Position numbers and translations under genes: made by a program. From NCBI RefSeq assembly GCF_001938985.1, contig NZ_MKIN01000015.1, positions 51,805-115,804 of the forward strand: DNA of 64,000 bases, given 5' to 3'. Of the stretch, positions 19,406 to 29,067 are shown piece by piece. The notes beneath the pieces were generated by a model that worked only from the letters and a program-made list of their open reading frames with translations, was not told where the DNA came from and made no database searches. This DNA is from Gillisella taibaishanensis (GTDB lineage: Bacteria; Pseudomonadota; Alphaproteobacteria; Rhizobiales; Rhizobiaceae). Each line of letters opens with the position of its first letter. Position 1 is the first letter of the stretch.

Positions 19406-20221
19406 ATGCAGCCATTTGAAATCACTCAGGGCACCTCGCCCGTCATCCTCGCCTTTCCGCATACTGGGACGGACGTTCCGCCCGAAATCTGGTCGCGCCT
19501 CAACGACAATGGCCGCCTGCTGGCCGATACCGATTGGCACATCCATAATCTTTATGGCGGCCTGCTCGATAACGTCACTGTGGTGCGCGCCACCTTCCAT
19601 CGCTACGTGATCGATGCCAACCGGGATCCGGCGGGCGTCAGCCTCTATCCGGGCCAGAACACCACGGGTCTCATTCCAGATACCGATTTCGACGGCAAGC
19701 CGATCTGGAACGAAGGTCAGGCGCCATCGGAAAGCGATATCGCCGAACGGCTCGCAACCTTCCACGCCCCCTATCATGCCGCTCTGGCAGCCGAAGTCGC
19801 CCGCGTGAAGGCACTGCATGGCGTGGCGGTCCTGTATGATTGCCATTCGATCCGCTGCCATATCCCCTTCCTGTTCGAAGGGCGCTTGCCGGATTTCAAC
19901 ATCGGTACGGATGGCGGACGCACCTGCGTCCCTGCCATCGAAGCAGCGGCCGTGGATGTGGCGGCTTCGGCTGCCGGCTATACATCCGTGCTCAACGGCC
20001 GCTTCAAAGGCGGCTGGACCACCCGCCATTACGGCAGACCGGAAACCGGCGTCCACGCCATCCAGATGGAACTGGCACAGGCCACGCATCTGGCCGAGGA
20101 AGCGCCGCCCTTTGCCTATGACCCCGCCAAGGCAGACCGCCTGCGGGCAAATCTGAAAACCATTCTGCAAAAAATCGAAACGATCGCTTTTCAACTCAAG
20201 GACGGGAGCAAACCGGCATGA
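19406..20221 (+). CDS. hutG: N-formylglutamate deformylase (N-formylglutamate amidohydrolase)
   Basis: Splits N-formyl-L-glutamate to glutamate and formate, the last hut step; it works with HutF rather than with a direct formiminoglutamase. The 271-residue protein belongs to the FGase family, with FPHTGTDVP (about 18-26), DTDWH (about 42-46) and LYDCHSI (about 147-153), which carry the probable zinc ligands and catalytic residues. It is four bases after hutH and overlaps hutU by four bases (ATGA), so hutH, hutG and hutU form one coupled operon. Confidence 0.92.
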   Translation: MQPFEITQGTSPVILAFPHTGTDVPPEIWSRLNDNGRLLADTDWHIHNLYGGLLDNVTVVRATFHRYVIDANRDPAGVSLYPGQNTTGLIPDTDFDGKPIWNEGQAPSESDIAERLATFHAPYHAALAAEVARVKALHGVAVLYDCHSIRCHIPFLFEGRLPDFNIGTDGGRTCVPAIEAAAVDVAASAAGYTSVLNGRFKGGWTTRHYGRPETGVHAIQMELAQATHLAEEAPPFAYDPAKADRLRANLKTILQKIETIAFQLKDGSKPA

Positions 20222-21891
20222 CCAATCCACGCCACAATATTCGCGACGTGCGCGCCGCCACCGGCACCGAGCTTTCCGCCAAGAGCTGGATGACCGAAGC
20301 GCCGCTTAGAATGCTGATGAACAATCTCGACCCCGATGTAGCCGAGCGTCCGCATGAACTGGTGGTCTATGGCGGTATTGGCCGCGCTGCCCGCACCTGG
20401 GAGGACTTTGACCGGATCGTCGCGACGCTGAAGACGCTGACCGAGGAAGAAACCCTCATCGTCCAATCCGGCAAGCCCGTTGGCGTGTTCCGCACCCACA
20501 AGGATGCGCCGCGCGTCTTGATCGCCAATTCCAACCTTGTGCCGCATTGGGCCACTTGGGACCATTTCAACGAGTTGGATAAAAAGGGCCTGGCCATGTA
20601 TGGCCAGATGACCGCGGGCTCCTGGATCTATATCGGCACGCAGGGCATCGTGCAGGGCACCTATGAAACCTTCGTAGAGGCTGGCCGCCAGCATTACGGC
20701 GGCAATCTCAAGGGCAAGTGGATCCTGACCGGCGGGCTTGGCGGCATGGGCGGCGCCCAGCCGCTTGCCGCCGTCATGGCCGGCGCCTGCTGCCTCGCCG
20801 TGGAATGCGACGAGACCCGCATCGATTTCCGGCTGCGCACCCGCTATGTGGATGCCAAGGCGCACACGCTCGACGAGGCGCTCGGCATGATCGACCAATG
20901 GACCAAGGCGGGCGAAGCGAAATCCGTTGGCCTCGTCGGCAATGCCGCCGACATCTTCCCGGAACTCGTTCGCCGCGGCGTAAAACCTGACATCGTCACC
21001 GACCAGACCTCCGCCCATGATCCGATCCATGGCTATCTGCCGTCCGGCTGGACGGTTGCCGAATGGCGCGCGAAACAGGAAAGCGACCCGAAGGCAGTGG
21101 AAAAGGCCGCCCGCGCCTCGATGAAAGTGCATGTCGCAGCCATGGTGGATTTCTGGAACCAGGGCGTGCCCACGCTGGATTACGGCAACAACATCCGCCA
21201 GGTTGCCCAGGAGGAAGGGCTGGAAAACGCCTTTTCCTTCCCGGGCTTCGTTCCGGCCTATATCCGGCCACTGTTTTGCCGTGGCATTGGTCCGTTTCGC
21301 TGGGCGGCCCTGTCTGGCGATCCCGAAGACATCTACAAGACCGATGCCAAGGTGAAGGAACTGCTGCCCGACAACACGCACCTGCACAATTGGCTGGACA
21401 TGGCCCGCGAACGGATTGCCTTCCAGGGCCTGCCGGCACGCATCTGCTGGGTCGGGCTCGGCGACCGCCACAAGCTTGGCCTCGCCTTCAATGAAATGGT
21501 GCGCAGTGGCGAGTTGAAGGCCCCTGTCGTCATCGGTCGGGACCATCTCGATAGCGGCTCTGTCGCATCGCCCAATCGCGAAACAGAAGCCATGAAGGAC
21601 GGGTCTGACGCCGTCTCCGACTGGCCGCTCTTGAACGCGCTGCTCAATTGCGCCTCCGGTGCCACCTGGGTGTCGCTGCATCACGGCGGCGGGGTCGGCA
21701 TGGGCTTTAGCCAGCACTCGGGCATGGTCATCTGCGCTGATGGTACGGATGATGCAGCCCGGCGGCTGGAGCGGGTACTGTGGAATGATCCGGCCACTGG
21801 TGTGATGCGTCATGCCGATGCCGGCTATGACATCGCGCTCGACTGCGCCCGCGAAAAAGGCCTGCGTCTGCCCGGCATTCTCGGCAACTGA
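20218..21891 (+). CDS. hutU: Urocanate hydratase (urocanase)
   Basis: Adds water to urocanate to give imidazolone propionate, using tightly bound NAD as an electrophile. The 557-residue length is standard. The NAD-binding [12 protein letters not shown] is near residues 172-183, a conserved [10 protein letters not shown] segment lies near 352-361, and the C-terminal half has the [15 protein letters not shown] motif near 487-501. Its start overlaps hutG, and hutD follows one base after the stop. Confidence 0.95.
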   Translation: MTNPRHNIRDVRAATGTELSAKSWMTEAPLRMLMNNLDPDVAERPHELVVYGGIGRAARTWEDFDRIVATLKTLTEEETLIVQSGKPVGVFRTHKDAPRVLIANSNLVPHWATWDHFNELDKKGLAMYGQMTAGSWIYIGTQGIVQGTYETFVEAGRQHYGGNLKGKWILTGGLGGMGGAQPLAAVMAGACCLAVECDETRIDFRLRTRYVDAKAHTLDEALGMIDQWTKAGEAKSVGLVGNAADIFPELVRRGVKPDIVTDQTSAHDPIHGYLPSGWTVAEWRAKQESDPKAVEKAARASMKVHVAAMVDFWNQGVPTLDYGNNIRQVAQEEGLENAFSFPGFVPAYIRPLFCRGIGPFRWAALSGDPEDIYKTDAKVKELLPDNTHLHNWLDMARERIAFQGLPARICWVGLGDRHKLGLAFNEMVRSGELKAPVVIGRDHLDSGSVASPNRETEAMKDGSDAVSDWPLLNALLNCASGATWVSLHHGGGVGMGFSQHSGMVICADGTDDAARRLERVLWNDPATGVMRHADAGYDIALDCAREKGLRLPGILGN

Positions 21892-21892
21892 C

Positions 21893-22480
21893 ATGCAGAT
21901 CCTGCGCCGGGAAACCTATCGCCGCATGCCCTGGAAGAACGGCCAGGGCATGACCGAGGAAATCGCGATCTTTCCGCTTGAAAGCGGCATGGAGGATTTC
22001 GATTGGCGGCTGTCCATCGCCCATGTCGGCGCGGACGGTCCCTTCTCGCTGTTTCCCGGCCTTGATCGCAGCATTGCGCTTCTCGACGGAGAAGGCATGG
22101 CGCTCTCCCTCCCCGACGGGAAAAGCGAGATGCTGACGAAAACCGGCCAACCCTTTGCCTTTCCTGGCGATTGGGTGATTTCCAGTCGTAATCTCGCTGC
22201 TAAGACCATCGATCTCAACATCATGACTAGGCGTGGCCGGTTCCGCCACGAGATGTGCCGTCAGCAGCACTTCGCGCTCGCGACGCGAAGTGAAGCGGCG
22301 ATTACCTTGGTAGTTTTCAATCAGGACGTCACTGTTGTCGACAAAGACCAGCCTTTGTCGCTCCACCGCTTTGATACCGTCATCCTGGAGCCAGGCGAGC
22401 CTTGGCCGTTCACAGCTTCAGTGCCATCGGATACTACAGGATGCGATCTGCTGGTCGTGACGCTCGAGCGCGAGGAATGA
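21893..22480 (+). CDS. hutD: HutD family protein
   Basis: A 195-residue cupin-like protein of the HutD/Ves family, found in hut operons and proposed to keep urocanate or hut gene expression within bounds; its exact biochemical activity is not established. Recognisable family segments are RRMPWKNGQGMTEEI (about 10-24) and FDWRLSIAHVGADGPFS (about 38-54), with GDWVISS near 95. The start at 21893 is one base beyond the hutU stop; longer in-frame starts lie inside hutU and are rejected. It is the last gene of the hut unit. Confidence 0.88.
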   Translation: MQILRRETYRRMPWKNGQGMTEEIAIFPLESGMEDFDWRLSIAHVGADGPFSLFPGLDRSIALLDGEGMALSLPDGKSEMLTKTGQPFAFPGDWVISSRNLAAKTIDLNIMTRRGRFRHEMCRQQHFALATRSEAAITLVVFNQDVTVVDKDQPLSLHRFDTVILEPGEPWPFTASVPSDTTGCDLLVVTLEREE

Positions 22481-22658
22481 GGTAGCCGCCCGCCTGGACC
22501 TCCGGTTCTCCGAACTATGCAGCGCCGGATGACTCACCGAAAAACCGGCTAAATCCCCGACATTTTAACGTGGTTCTCCAGCAAAAAGCAGGTTAAAAAG
22601 CGCGTGTATCCCGCTCGTTGCTGACGGGTTGCGCCAGCATTTTTGCAGCAGAGAGCCG

Positions 22659-23261
22659 ATGCGCACGAAGAGCGAGACCAAAAGACGCCAGATCCTGAAG
22701 ATTGCCGGAGATCTGTTTCGAGAGCATGGTTTTGGCGCAGTCAACATGGCACAGATCGCGGCCTCTGTAGGCGGCTCAAAATCAACGCTTTACAATCACT
22801 TCCCGACAAAGGAAGCGCTGTTTGAGGCCTATGTGATTGAAGCGGGACGAGAGCCCTTCGCCGCCCTTGCCGACGCCAACGAGCACGGCGACACAGCACA
22901 AGCCGCGCTGGCCAGCTATGCGCGCGCCTATCTGCGGCTTCTGCTATCGCCGGAAGTGCTGGCGATCAACCGTCTGGTGATATCAGAAGCGCCGCGTTTC
23001 CGTGAACTGGGCGGCATATTTTACGAGAACGGGCCGCGCGTGACGCTGGAACAGATCGAACAGAAAATTTCGCATCTGGTTGAACGAAAACTGCTTGAGA
23101 TAGAGGATATCTCCCTGGCAGCCCTTCAATTCAAGGTGCTGGCCGAAGCAGGGCTTTACGAACGCTGCCTCTGGGGTTTGCTTGATCAGCCAGCCGATTC
23201 AGACATCCTTGCAGCGGCCGAGACCGCGGCCCGAGCCTTCCTCAAGCTCTACGGACGCTGA
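22659..23261 (+). CDS. TetR/AcrR family transcriptional regulator
   Basis: A 200-residue TetR-type repressor. The N-terminal helix-turn-helix (about 5-52) shows RRQILKIAGDLFREHGFGAV then STLYNHFPTKEALFEAYV, the standard TetR pattern; the C-terminal ligand domain resembles the AefR-like class (LLSPEVLAINRLVISEAPRFRELG). The ATG at 22659 is preferred to an in-frame TTG at 22629. It is single, with no obvious target beside it: hutD lies upstream on the same strand and a convergent export gene downstream. Effector and regulon are unknown. Confidence 0.85.
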   Translation: MRTKSETKRRQILKIAGDLFREHGFGAVNMAQIAASVGGSKSTLYNHFPTKEALFEAYVIEAGREPFAALADANEHGDTAQAALASYARAYLRLLLSPEVLAINRLVISEAPRFRELGGIFYENGPRVTLEQIEQKISHLVERKLLEIEDISLAALQFKVLAEAGLYERCLWGLLDQPADSDILAAAETAARAFLKLYGR

Positions 23262-23353
23262 TTTCATACACCTATGATAACGGGAATGCTCATTTGATCG
23301 GGAAAACCGACCGGGCAGACATGGCGTCTTACCCGGTCAGAATTTCCAACCTA

Positions 23354-24535
23354 TCAGTTGGCGACGGCGCGGACGCCGGAGGCAGTGCCGACAGGCGTTG
23401 CGATCAACTGCATAAACTTCAGGAAATCAACTGTCGGGTGGCGTGCCGCGTAGATCACATCGCGATTCTTGATCGGGAAGCTTTGGCCGACAAGCAGGCT
23501 GTCCGGTGAGTGCATATTGAAGCGATAGACGATCGGATAGCGCCCATCCTTGTTGGCAACCAGGCCCTTCGATTGCAGTTCGTGGAACCGCTTGGCGCCG
23601 AGGACGTCCATGACGATTTCAGGCTCTTCATAGCGGAACACGAAATAGCCTTCCGCATCGCCCTGGTTGTCAGATCCGCCGCCTGCAAGCGCAATGGCTT
23701 CGAGCAGGTTGAGATCACTGGCACCAAAGGGCACACGATTGTTCTTCTCGACCTGTCCGAGGATCGTGAAGGTGCGGGGATCATGCGTCACGTAAATCTG
23801 GTCACGCGGCTCGACATAGATGTTTTCGCGCGGATTTTCGATCAGCGACTTCAATAGGATGCTGGCAGTCTTGGTGCCACGCACCAGCGTCACGTAGGAT
23901 TCGTAGGGTTCGCTGGCAGGGCCACCGGCCCGCGCGATAACCTCAGTGATCCTGTCGCCTGCCAAGGTCAACTCGACGTTCGACGGTTTTCCGACCGCCC
24001 CCGACACCGTGACCGAACGCGATGCGGTTCCAGCCGCCGTAACCAACACGTCAGGCTCGACTGCCTTGTTGACGAGTTTGGCGAGAATCGCCTTGCGTGC
24101 TTCTTCCTGAGTCTTGCCGGCCAGCGTAATCGGCCCGACATAGGGAATGGTACCGGTTCCGTCCGGCTGCACCACGACATCGATCGTCGTCTGCTTCGAC
24201 TGTGAGGTCGAAAACAAGCCGTCCGATCCTGCCTCGAAAATGCTGATCTTCAGCTGGTCGCCAATACCGATGACGACACGGCCAGCACGCCCACCGATAC
24301 CGAACCGGCGGCTGAACAGGGAATTGGAAAAATTAGCGACGGTCCGAGCCGTCTGCTGGTCGACGTCGACAGTATCGAACACGGACGCATTCGGCCGGTT
24401 CAACTCCTGCCTTGATTTTCCTGCCTGCCCTTCGATCTGCGAGGAAAGTGGCCCTGCAGCCGGTAGAGTATCGCATGCGGCAAGACCCGCAGTGACCACA
24501 ACCGCGACAATCTTTCTCAACGGGTAACTCTCCAC
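23354..24535 (-). CDS. Polysaccharide export outer-membrane lipoprotein (OPX/Wza family)
   Basis: A 393-residue outer-membrane polysaccharide export (OPX) protein. A signal peptide ends in the lipobox LAAC with Cys21 as the lipidated residue. A poly-export domain follows (about 85-175, IGIGDQLKISIFEAGSDG onward), then SLBB/soluble-ligand-type repeats (about 180-330, VTVSGAVGKPSNVEL and FTILGQVEKNNRVPFGASDLNLLEAIALAGG). The GTG at 24535 has AAGGAG seven bases upstream; an in-frame TTG two codons earlier is too close to that site. It is separate from the exo cluster 3 kb away, and no copolymerase or glycosyltransferase is next to it. It may serve a second surface polymer or work with a distant locus. 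Confidence 0.87.
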   Translation of the reverse strand: MESYPLRKIVAVVVTAGLAACDTLPAAGPLSSQIEGQAGKSRQELNRPNASVFDTVDVDQQTARTVANFSNSLFSRRFGIGGRAGRVVIGIGDQLKISIFEAGSDGLFSTSQSKQTTIDVVVQPDGTGTIPYVGPITLAGKTQEEARKAILAKLVNKAVEPDVLVTAAGTASRSVTVSGAVGKPSNVELTLAGDRITEVIARAGGPASEPYESYVTLVRGTKTASILLKSLIENPRENIYVEPRDQIYVTHDPRTFTILGQVEKNNRVPFGASDLNLLEAIALAGGGSDNQGDAEGYFVFRYEEPEIVMDVLGAKRFHELQSKGLVANKDGRYPIVYRFNMHSPDSLLVGQSFPIKNRDVIYAARHPTVDFLKFMQLIATPVGTASGVRAVAN

Positions 24536-24829
24536 TCGCAAACTCCTTGGCGCGTCCTCAGTGCGACTGCCATCGCAGATGGGGGGCGCAACAAACTACT
24601 AGCGGCCTTCTACGACCGTTTCAAGATACCCTCTCACCGCGGACACTATTCAAACAATCTTAACGAATTCTGACTGCAGGGCTTTTTAGCAAGCGAATAG
24701 AGCATGATCTCGTTTCGGAACGGCACAACAAGCTTAAAGGCCATAAACTTTCCCGGGCCTGACCTAGTGTAAAGCCGCAAGGCACACTGAAATTGATCCG
24801 CGAGAGGCTGTGGACAAATTAAACGCCGC
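24536..24829. other. Intergenic region with degenerate repeat trace
   Basis: 294 bases between two minus-strand genes, with no convincing gene. AGAGCATGAT at 24700-24709 followed by TTTCGGAACGGC (24713-24724) shares 12 bases with the repeat at 39684-39728, so it may be a decayed copy. The upstream part presumably holds the export gene promoter; no clear boxes were identified. Confidence 0.4.
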
Positions 24830-25765
24830 CTATTCCTCTGCGGCAATCCTGGATGGCGAGACCGATGCGCCTTCGATCAATGGACGCAGAGGCACCAATT
24901 GTGCAGCGATGAAATCCATGAACACACGAATGCGTGGGGAATGCCGCAGTTCCTGATGGGTGAGCAACCAGAGGCCAGCCTGATAGTCCGGGATTGCCGC
25001 CGAAAGCCTGACAAGGGCCGGACGGACGTCTCCGATGAAGCACGGCATATGGCCAATACCGATTCCAGCCTCAATGGCCTCGGCAAGCGCCAGCACTGAA
25101 TTCGCGCGGTAGCGCAACTGCCTGGACGAAAGCCTGTCACGGGCATCCCGCACCACTTTCAGCCCCGCCATGTCTTCGGCAAGGGCAACCCAGTTGACCG
25201 CTTCATCTTCGAGCGAGATGGCAGACGGGCCGGCAAAGTCGGATCCCCGTCCATAGAGCGCCCAGGCGATCAGTCCAATGCGGCGCCCGACCAGCGTGTC
25301 TGGCGGACTGTCCGTCGCACGGATGGCAATATCGGCGTCGCGGCGTGACAGGTTCAAAGCAGTGTTGCCTATGACCACGTCGAGACGGATGTCCGGATAG
25401 GTGGCTTGAAAGCGGGCAAACAGCGGCGTCAGCAGATGCACAAGCAGACTGTCGGCGGTCGTCACCCTGATTTCGCCAGCGGGTGCGATCTCGCGGCCCT
25501 GCAGGCGCCGCTCCAACTGCGCCACCTCAGCCTCAATACGCTCGGCGCTTTGAACCATCTCCTCACCGGTCGACGTCAGCGCATAGCCAGCCCGCCGCCG
25601 CTCGAACAACGTCACCCCAAGCGCCGTTTCCAATGCGCCCAGGCGCCGAAAGACTGTGGAGTGGTCAATACCCAGCTCCGCCGCTGCGCCCGCCATGCCC
25701 TGCGCTTGCGCCACAGCCTTCACAAGCCGCAGATCGTCCCACGCCAATGGTTTCGCTCCGCTCAT
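24830..25765 (-). CDS. LysR family transcriptional regulator
   Basis: A 311-residue LysR-type regulator with an N-terminal helix-turn-helix (about 8-66, LRLVKAVAQAQGMAGAAAELGIDHSTVFRRLGALETALG) and a substrate-binding domain (about 92-300). The ATG at 25765 follows an AGGTGG ribosome site; an in-frame TTG at 25777 is less likely. It is divergent from the MhqO-like dioxygenase and MhqD-like hydrolase genes across 246 bases, the normal arrangement for a LysR protein and its target. The probable inducer is a quinone or hydroquinone-type compound, inferred from those neighbours; in Bacillus the analogous genes are controlled by a MarR protein instead. Confidence 0.88.
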   Translation of the reverse strand: MSGAKPLAWDDLRLVKAVAQAQGMAGAAAELGIDHSTVFRRLGALETALGVTLFERRRAGYALTSTGEEMVQSAERIEAEVAQLERRLQGREIAPAGEIRVTTADSLLVHLLTPLFARFQATYPDIRLDVVIGNTALNLSRRDADIAIRATDSPPDTLVGRRIGLIAWALYGRGSDFAGPSAISLEDEAVNWVALAEDMAGLKVVRDARDRLSSRQLRYRANSVLALAEAIEAGIGIGHMPCFIGDVRPALVRLSAAIPDYQAGLWLLTHQELRHSPRIRVFMDFIAAQLVPLRPLIEGASVSPSRIAAEE

Positions 25766-26011
25766 AATCCACCTCAAACCTTGTCTGATCGCACTGTGTG
25801 GATTGCATGTGCAAAGTCAAGTTTGCATTTACGCAAGCAAAACTAGCTGCAAGACCATGCGGAAGCGCCTATCTGTTGGTCATCGAAAGCGCCGCAGCCT
25901 TCCGACATCAGAAACAAAAGTTCAATTCTGCGGCCCCTTTCACGACGGACGACCCGCAAGTGGCACTGAAGCCGCCGGTTCGCCGCCCGCCGAACAACCA
26001 GGAGAACGAAG

Positions 26012-26962
26012 ATGGCAAATGGTATTCATCACGTTACGGCAATTGCTGGTCCCGCCCGCCGCAACCTTGACTTCTACACACGGGTTCTCGGCCAGCGCTT
26101 CGTCAAGAAGACCGTCAATTTCGACGATCCCGGCACTTATCACTTCTATTTTGGTGACGAAGCCGGCAACCCCGGCACGATCATGACCTTCTTCCCTTGG
26201 GAACATGTCGCGCCCGGCCGTCTTGGCATCGGCGAAACCCAGGAAACCAGTTACCGGGTACCCAAGGCATCGCTTGGCTTCTGGACCCATCGGTTCATCG
26301 AGCAGGGCGTCGTGCACGACAAGCTTGAGCAGCGCTTCGGCCAGACTGTCCTGCCATTCAAGGATCCCGATGGCATGCGGTTGGCGCTCGTTGGCATCGA
26401 GGGCATAGAGCAGGAAGCAGCATGGACGGTTCCGGGCATTCCCGCAGAACATGCCCTGCGCGGTTTCTACGGCGTCACGCTGTTGCTCGACAAGATCGAA
26501 GCTACTGCTGCCGTTCTGACCGATGTCTTCGGCTTCGAAGAAACGGCCACGGAAGGGTATATCACCCGTTACCAAGTGCCGGGCATTGAAATCGGTGGCG
26601 TGGTCGACCTGCGTGCGGCCGGTGAGTTCCTGCCCGCACGGCCAGGTGCCGGCTCCGTCCATCATGTCGCCTTCCAGGCGAAGGACGATACGGAGCAGGC
26701 CGAAATGGCGGAAAAGCTGCGCAAGAACCACGGCCTGCATCCCACGGAGCAGAAAGATCGGGATTACTTCCGCTCGATCTATTTCCGCTCTCCCGGCGGC
26801 GTCCTGTTCGAAATCGCAACGCTTGATCCTGGCTTTGCCGTCGACGAACCGAAGGACAGTCTGGGCCAGGCCTTGAAACTGCCCAAGGGCCTCGAAGGCT
26901 TCCGCGCCCGGATCGAAGACATGCTGCCTGATCTCGGCGACGAGATGGTCGCGGAGCAATAG
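26012..26962 (+). CDS. Ring-cleaving dioxygenase of the VOC family (MhqO-like)
   Basis: A 316-residue protein with two vicinal-oxygen-chelate (glyoxalase/extradiol dioxygenase) modules. The first begins ANGIHHVTAIAG with candidate metal histidines at 6-7; the second carries SVHHVAFQ near 216-223 and a metal glutamate in GVLFEIATLD near 267. This pattern and length match MhqO/YkcA-type hydroquinone dioxygenases, which open the ring of quinol compounds and protect against quinone stress. The AGGAGAACG ribosome site fits the ATG at 26012. The hydrolase gene follows about 90 bases later, so the pair is likely co-transcribed under the divergent LysR protein. Confidence 0.87.
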   Translation: MANGIHHVTAIAGPARRNLDFYTRVLGQRFVKKTVNFDDPGTYHFYFGDEAGNPGTIMTFFPWEHVAPGRLGIGETQETSYRVPKASLGFWTHRFIEQGVVHDKLEQRFGQTVLPFKDPDGMRLALVGIEGIEQEAAWTVPGIPAEHALRGFYGVTLLLDKIEATAAVLTDVFGFEETATEGYITRYQVPGIEIGGVVDLRAAGEFLPARPGAGSVHHVAFQAKDDTEQAEMAEKLRKNHGLHPTEQKDRDYFRSIYFRSPGGVLFEIATLDPGFAVDEPKDSLGQALKLPKGLEGFRARIEDMLPDLGDEMVAEQ

Positions 26963-27050
26963 TCCGAAAAACATTATGGGCATCGTCTTACCGCGCTGCC
27001 CTGATGGGCTGGCCTCGCCCCGATGTGAGGCTCTCACAGGAGCAACCATC

Positions 27051-27707
27051 ATGACCAAGAATCACAATCTATCCTTCGTCCACCAGTTTGTACCCGCAAC
27101 GGCACCGGGGCGCACACCCTTGCTGCTGTTGCATGGCACAGGCGGCGATGAGAACGACCTGCTCGGTCTCGGCAGTGCGCTTTCCCCCGGCGCTGCCCTG
27201 CTATCACCGCGCGGACAAGTGCTCGAACACGGTATGCCTCGGTTTTTCCGGAGGCTGGCGGAAGGCGTCTTCGATGAAGACGACTTGAAAACTCGTGCCG
27301 CAGACCTGGCAGGCTTTATCGATGCCGCTCGCACCGCCTATGGTCTGCCAGCACCAATCGCCATCGGCTTTTCCAATGGCGCCAATATTGCCGCCGCCCT
27401 GCTGCTTCTGCATCGCAAGGCTTTGGCAGGGGCCATTCTTCTACGTGCCATGGCGCCATTTCGTGCTCCGGTCACGCCAAACAATGCAAGTACAGAGCAT
27501 AATGGCGTCCCGGTCCTCGTTCTCTCAGGGGCAATGGACCCGATCGTTCCGGCCGATAATGCCGCACGGTTGGTCGGTTCCCTTAGAGAAGCAGGCCATG
27601 CGGTCGATCACGAGACACTCCCGGCTGGTCATAACCTCACTCAAGCCGATATGTCGCTCGCCAAGCGTTTTCTGGAAAGTCAGTTTATCGCCAACGAGCC
27701 CGCATGA
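27051..27707 (+). CDS. Alpha/beta hydrolase, carboxylesterase type (MhqD-like)
   Basis: A 218-residue alpha/beta hydrolase of the phospholipase/carboxylesterase group. The oxyanion segment is LLLHGTGGDEND (25-36), the nucleophile S108 is in GFSNG (106-110), the acid D163 in SGAMDPIVP, and the base H194 in PAGHNLT, so the catalytic triad is intact. MhqD-type proteins are found with MhqO dioxygenases and are thought to process quinone-derived or ring-opened products. The ATG at 27051 has an AGGAG site upstream; an earlier in-frame start at 26976 adds unrelated residues. It is the last gene of this pair and ends before a convergent hairpin. Confidence 0.86.
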   Translation: MTKNHNLSFVHQFVPATAPGRTPLLLLHGTGGDENDLLGLGSALSPGAALLSPRGQVLEHGMPRFFRRLAEGVFDEDDLKTRAADLAGFIDAARTAYGLPAPIAIGFSNGANIAAALLLLHRKALAGAILLRAMAPFRAPVTPNNASTEHNGVPVLVLSGAMDPIVPADNAARLVGSLREAGHAVDHETLPAGHNLTQADMSLAKRFLESQFIANEPA

Positions 27708-27718
27708 CATAGAACGGC

Positions 27719-27747
27719 CGATGCCCCTCCCTGCCGCAGGGGCATCG
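27719..27747. terminator. Convergent hairpin between hydrolase and exoQ
   Basis: A perfect 10-base stem (27719-27728 with 27738-27747, arm CGATGCCCCT) around a nine-base loop, between the convergent hydrolase gene and exoQ. No long T tract follows on either side, so it may act as a weak or factor-assisted terminator. Confidence 0.6.
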
Positions 27748-27785
27748 CCTCCCCAATAGCGCAGTAGTAGACGTGTGAAAGGCCT

Positions 27786-29063
27786 TTAAAGGCTTCTTGC
27801 CCCCGGTGCACCATCGCCGTAATAGCGCACGACACTTTGGCGCGGGGCCGCAACGAGACGCCGCAGCGCGAGCTTGCCCAGCATGAAATACAGCAGGAAC
27901 GAGCCAATCTGGTAGGCGAAGATTATATCGATTTCTACGAAAGCGCGTTCCACCAAAAGCATCGCCACGCCGAACAGCACACCCGCCTCCGGATCGCGAA
28001 CATTGACGAGCAGCCGGCTGAGATTGCCGATCAGAGCCGTCACCAGCATGCCGACCAGCAGCAGCAGTCCGACAATGCCGGTTTCCACGGTGGTTTCAAT
28101 GAAGGTATTGTGGAAATGGAAACCGGCCCGGGTGGGAATATAGAATTCGTCCCAGAGCCGTTCGGCCTCCGAAAAACCCTGAACCCAGTAGGCCTGATAC
28201 CCAACGCCGAAAATTGGATTGATCTGGGCTGCGGCAATCCCCTGCTGCCAGAGATAAGTGCGCCCGGTCAGCGTTGAATCCTTGCCAAAAGCGCCGAGAA
28301 CGAGATCAACCCCGCCGGCGTAGACGAAGGCCGCTGTGCCAAGCCCGCCAAGCACGACGCCGGCGACCACAAGCGCGATACGGTGGCGCGGCGACAGCAA
28401 AATGACGGCTCTCAATACCATCGAGGCCCCGATTACCGCCATCACGGTTATGACCGATGTTGCCGATTGCGAGGCAAACAGACAGTAGGCAGACAGAACC
28501 GCAAGACCCGCCGAAGCTGGCATGGCAAGCCCACGTTCCTTGACGATGACAACGGAGGCAAAGGCAAAATAGAGCCCGAGGGACGCGTAGAAGCCGAGCT
28601 GGTTTTTAGAGGAGAAGGCACCGACGAAACTGAAGGAGCCGTCGAGTGGATCGAGGAAATAGTTCCCAAACAGCAGCGAATAGATCAGCACCACACAGAT
28701 CCCGATCATCGAGCCGCGCAGAAACGATCTCAGGCCAACGACCCGCATCGCCACCAAAGCGCAGACGATATGCGAGAAATACTGCAGGGAGGCGCGCATT
28801 GTCACTGGCGGCGCCGCCGACCAGAAGATCGACAGGATCGTCAAAATGCTGAAAGCGAATATAGGGAGATACACGCCATAGTTACCAAGCACGCGCCTAT
28901 AGTTGACCGCGATCAGCGATAGCCAGACACCATAATATGCCAAAATGGAAATCTGCCCGAACAGGGCAGAATAGGCAAAAACAAAATAGGACAAGGCGAC
29001 CGCCATGACCGCATACAGTCCGTTGTGGTCAGGGTCGATCAAAGAGGATTTAGCGATCCGCAT
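27786..29063 (-). CDS. exoQ: Exopolysaccharide polymerase, ExoQ/Wzy family
   Basis: A 425-residue integral membrane protein with about ten to twelve hydrophobic helices and the O-antigen ligase/polymerase loop carrying NPIFGVGYQAYWVQG and a HFHNTFIETTVETGI segment in its last third. ExoQ links flipped octasaccharide repeat units into high-molecular-weight succinoglycan together with ExoP and ExoT. It lies four bases after exoF, in the same order exoY-exoF-exoQ as in Sinorhizobium meliloti, so the three are one operon. Confidence 0.92.
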   Translation of the reverse strand: MRIAKSSLIDPDHNGLYAVMAVALSYFVFAYSALFGQISILAYYGVWLSLIAVNYRRVLGNYGVYLPIFAFSILTILSIFWSAAPPVTMRASLQYFSHIVCALVAMRVVGLRSFLRGSMIGICVVLIYSLLFGNYFLDPLDGSFSFVGAFSSKNQLGFYASLGLYFAFASVVIVKERGLAMPASAGLAVLSAYCLFASQSATSVITVMAVIGASMVLRAVILLSPRHRIALVVAGVVLGGLGTAAFVYAGGVDLVLGAFGKDSTLTGRTYLWQQGIAAAQINPIFGVGYQAYWVQGFSEAERLWDEFYIPTRAGFHFHNTFIETTVETGIVGLLLLVGMLVTALIGNLSRLLVNVRDPEAGVLFGVAMLLVERAFVEIDIIFAYQIGSFLLYFMLGKLALRRLVAAPRQSVVRYYGDGAPGARSL

Positions 29064-29067
29064 CGCC

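Noticed and set aside
20191..21894. 567-codon minus-strand frame opposite hutU
   Set aside because: It is complementary to the whole of hutU and has shadow composition; hutU has all urocanase motifs.
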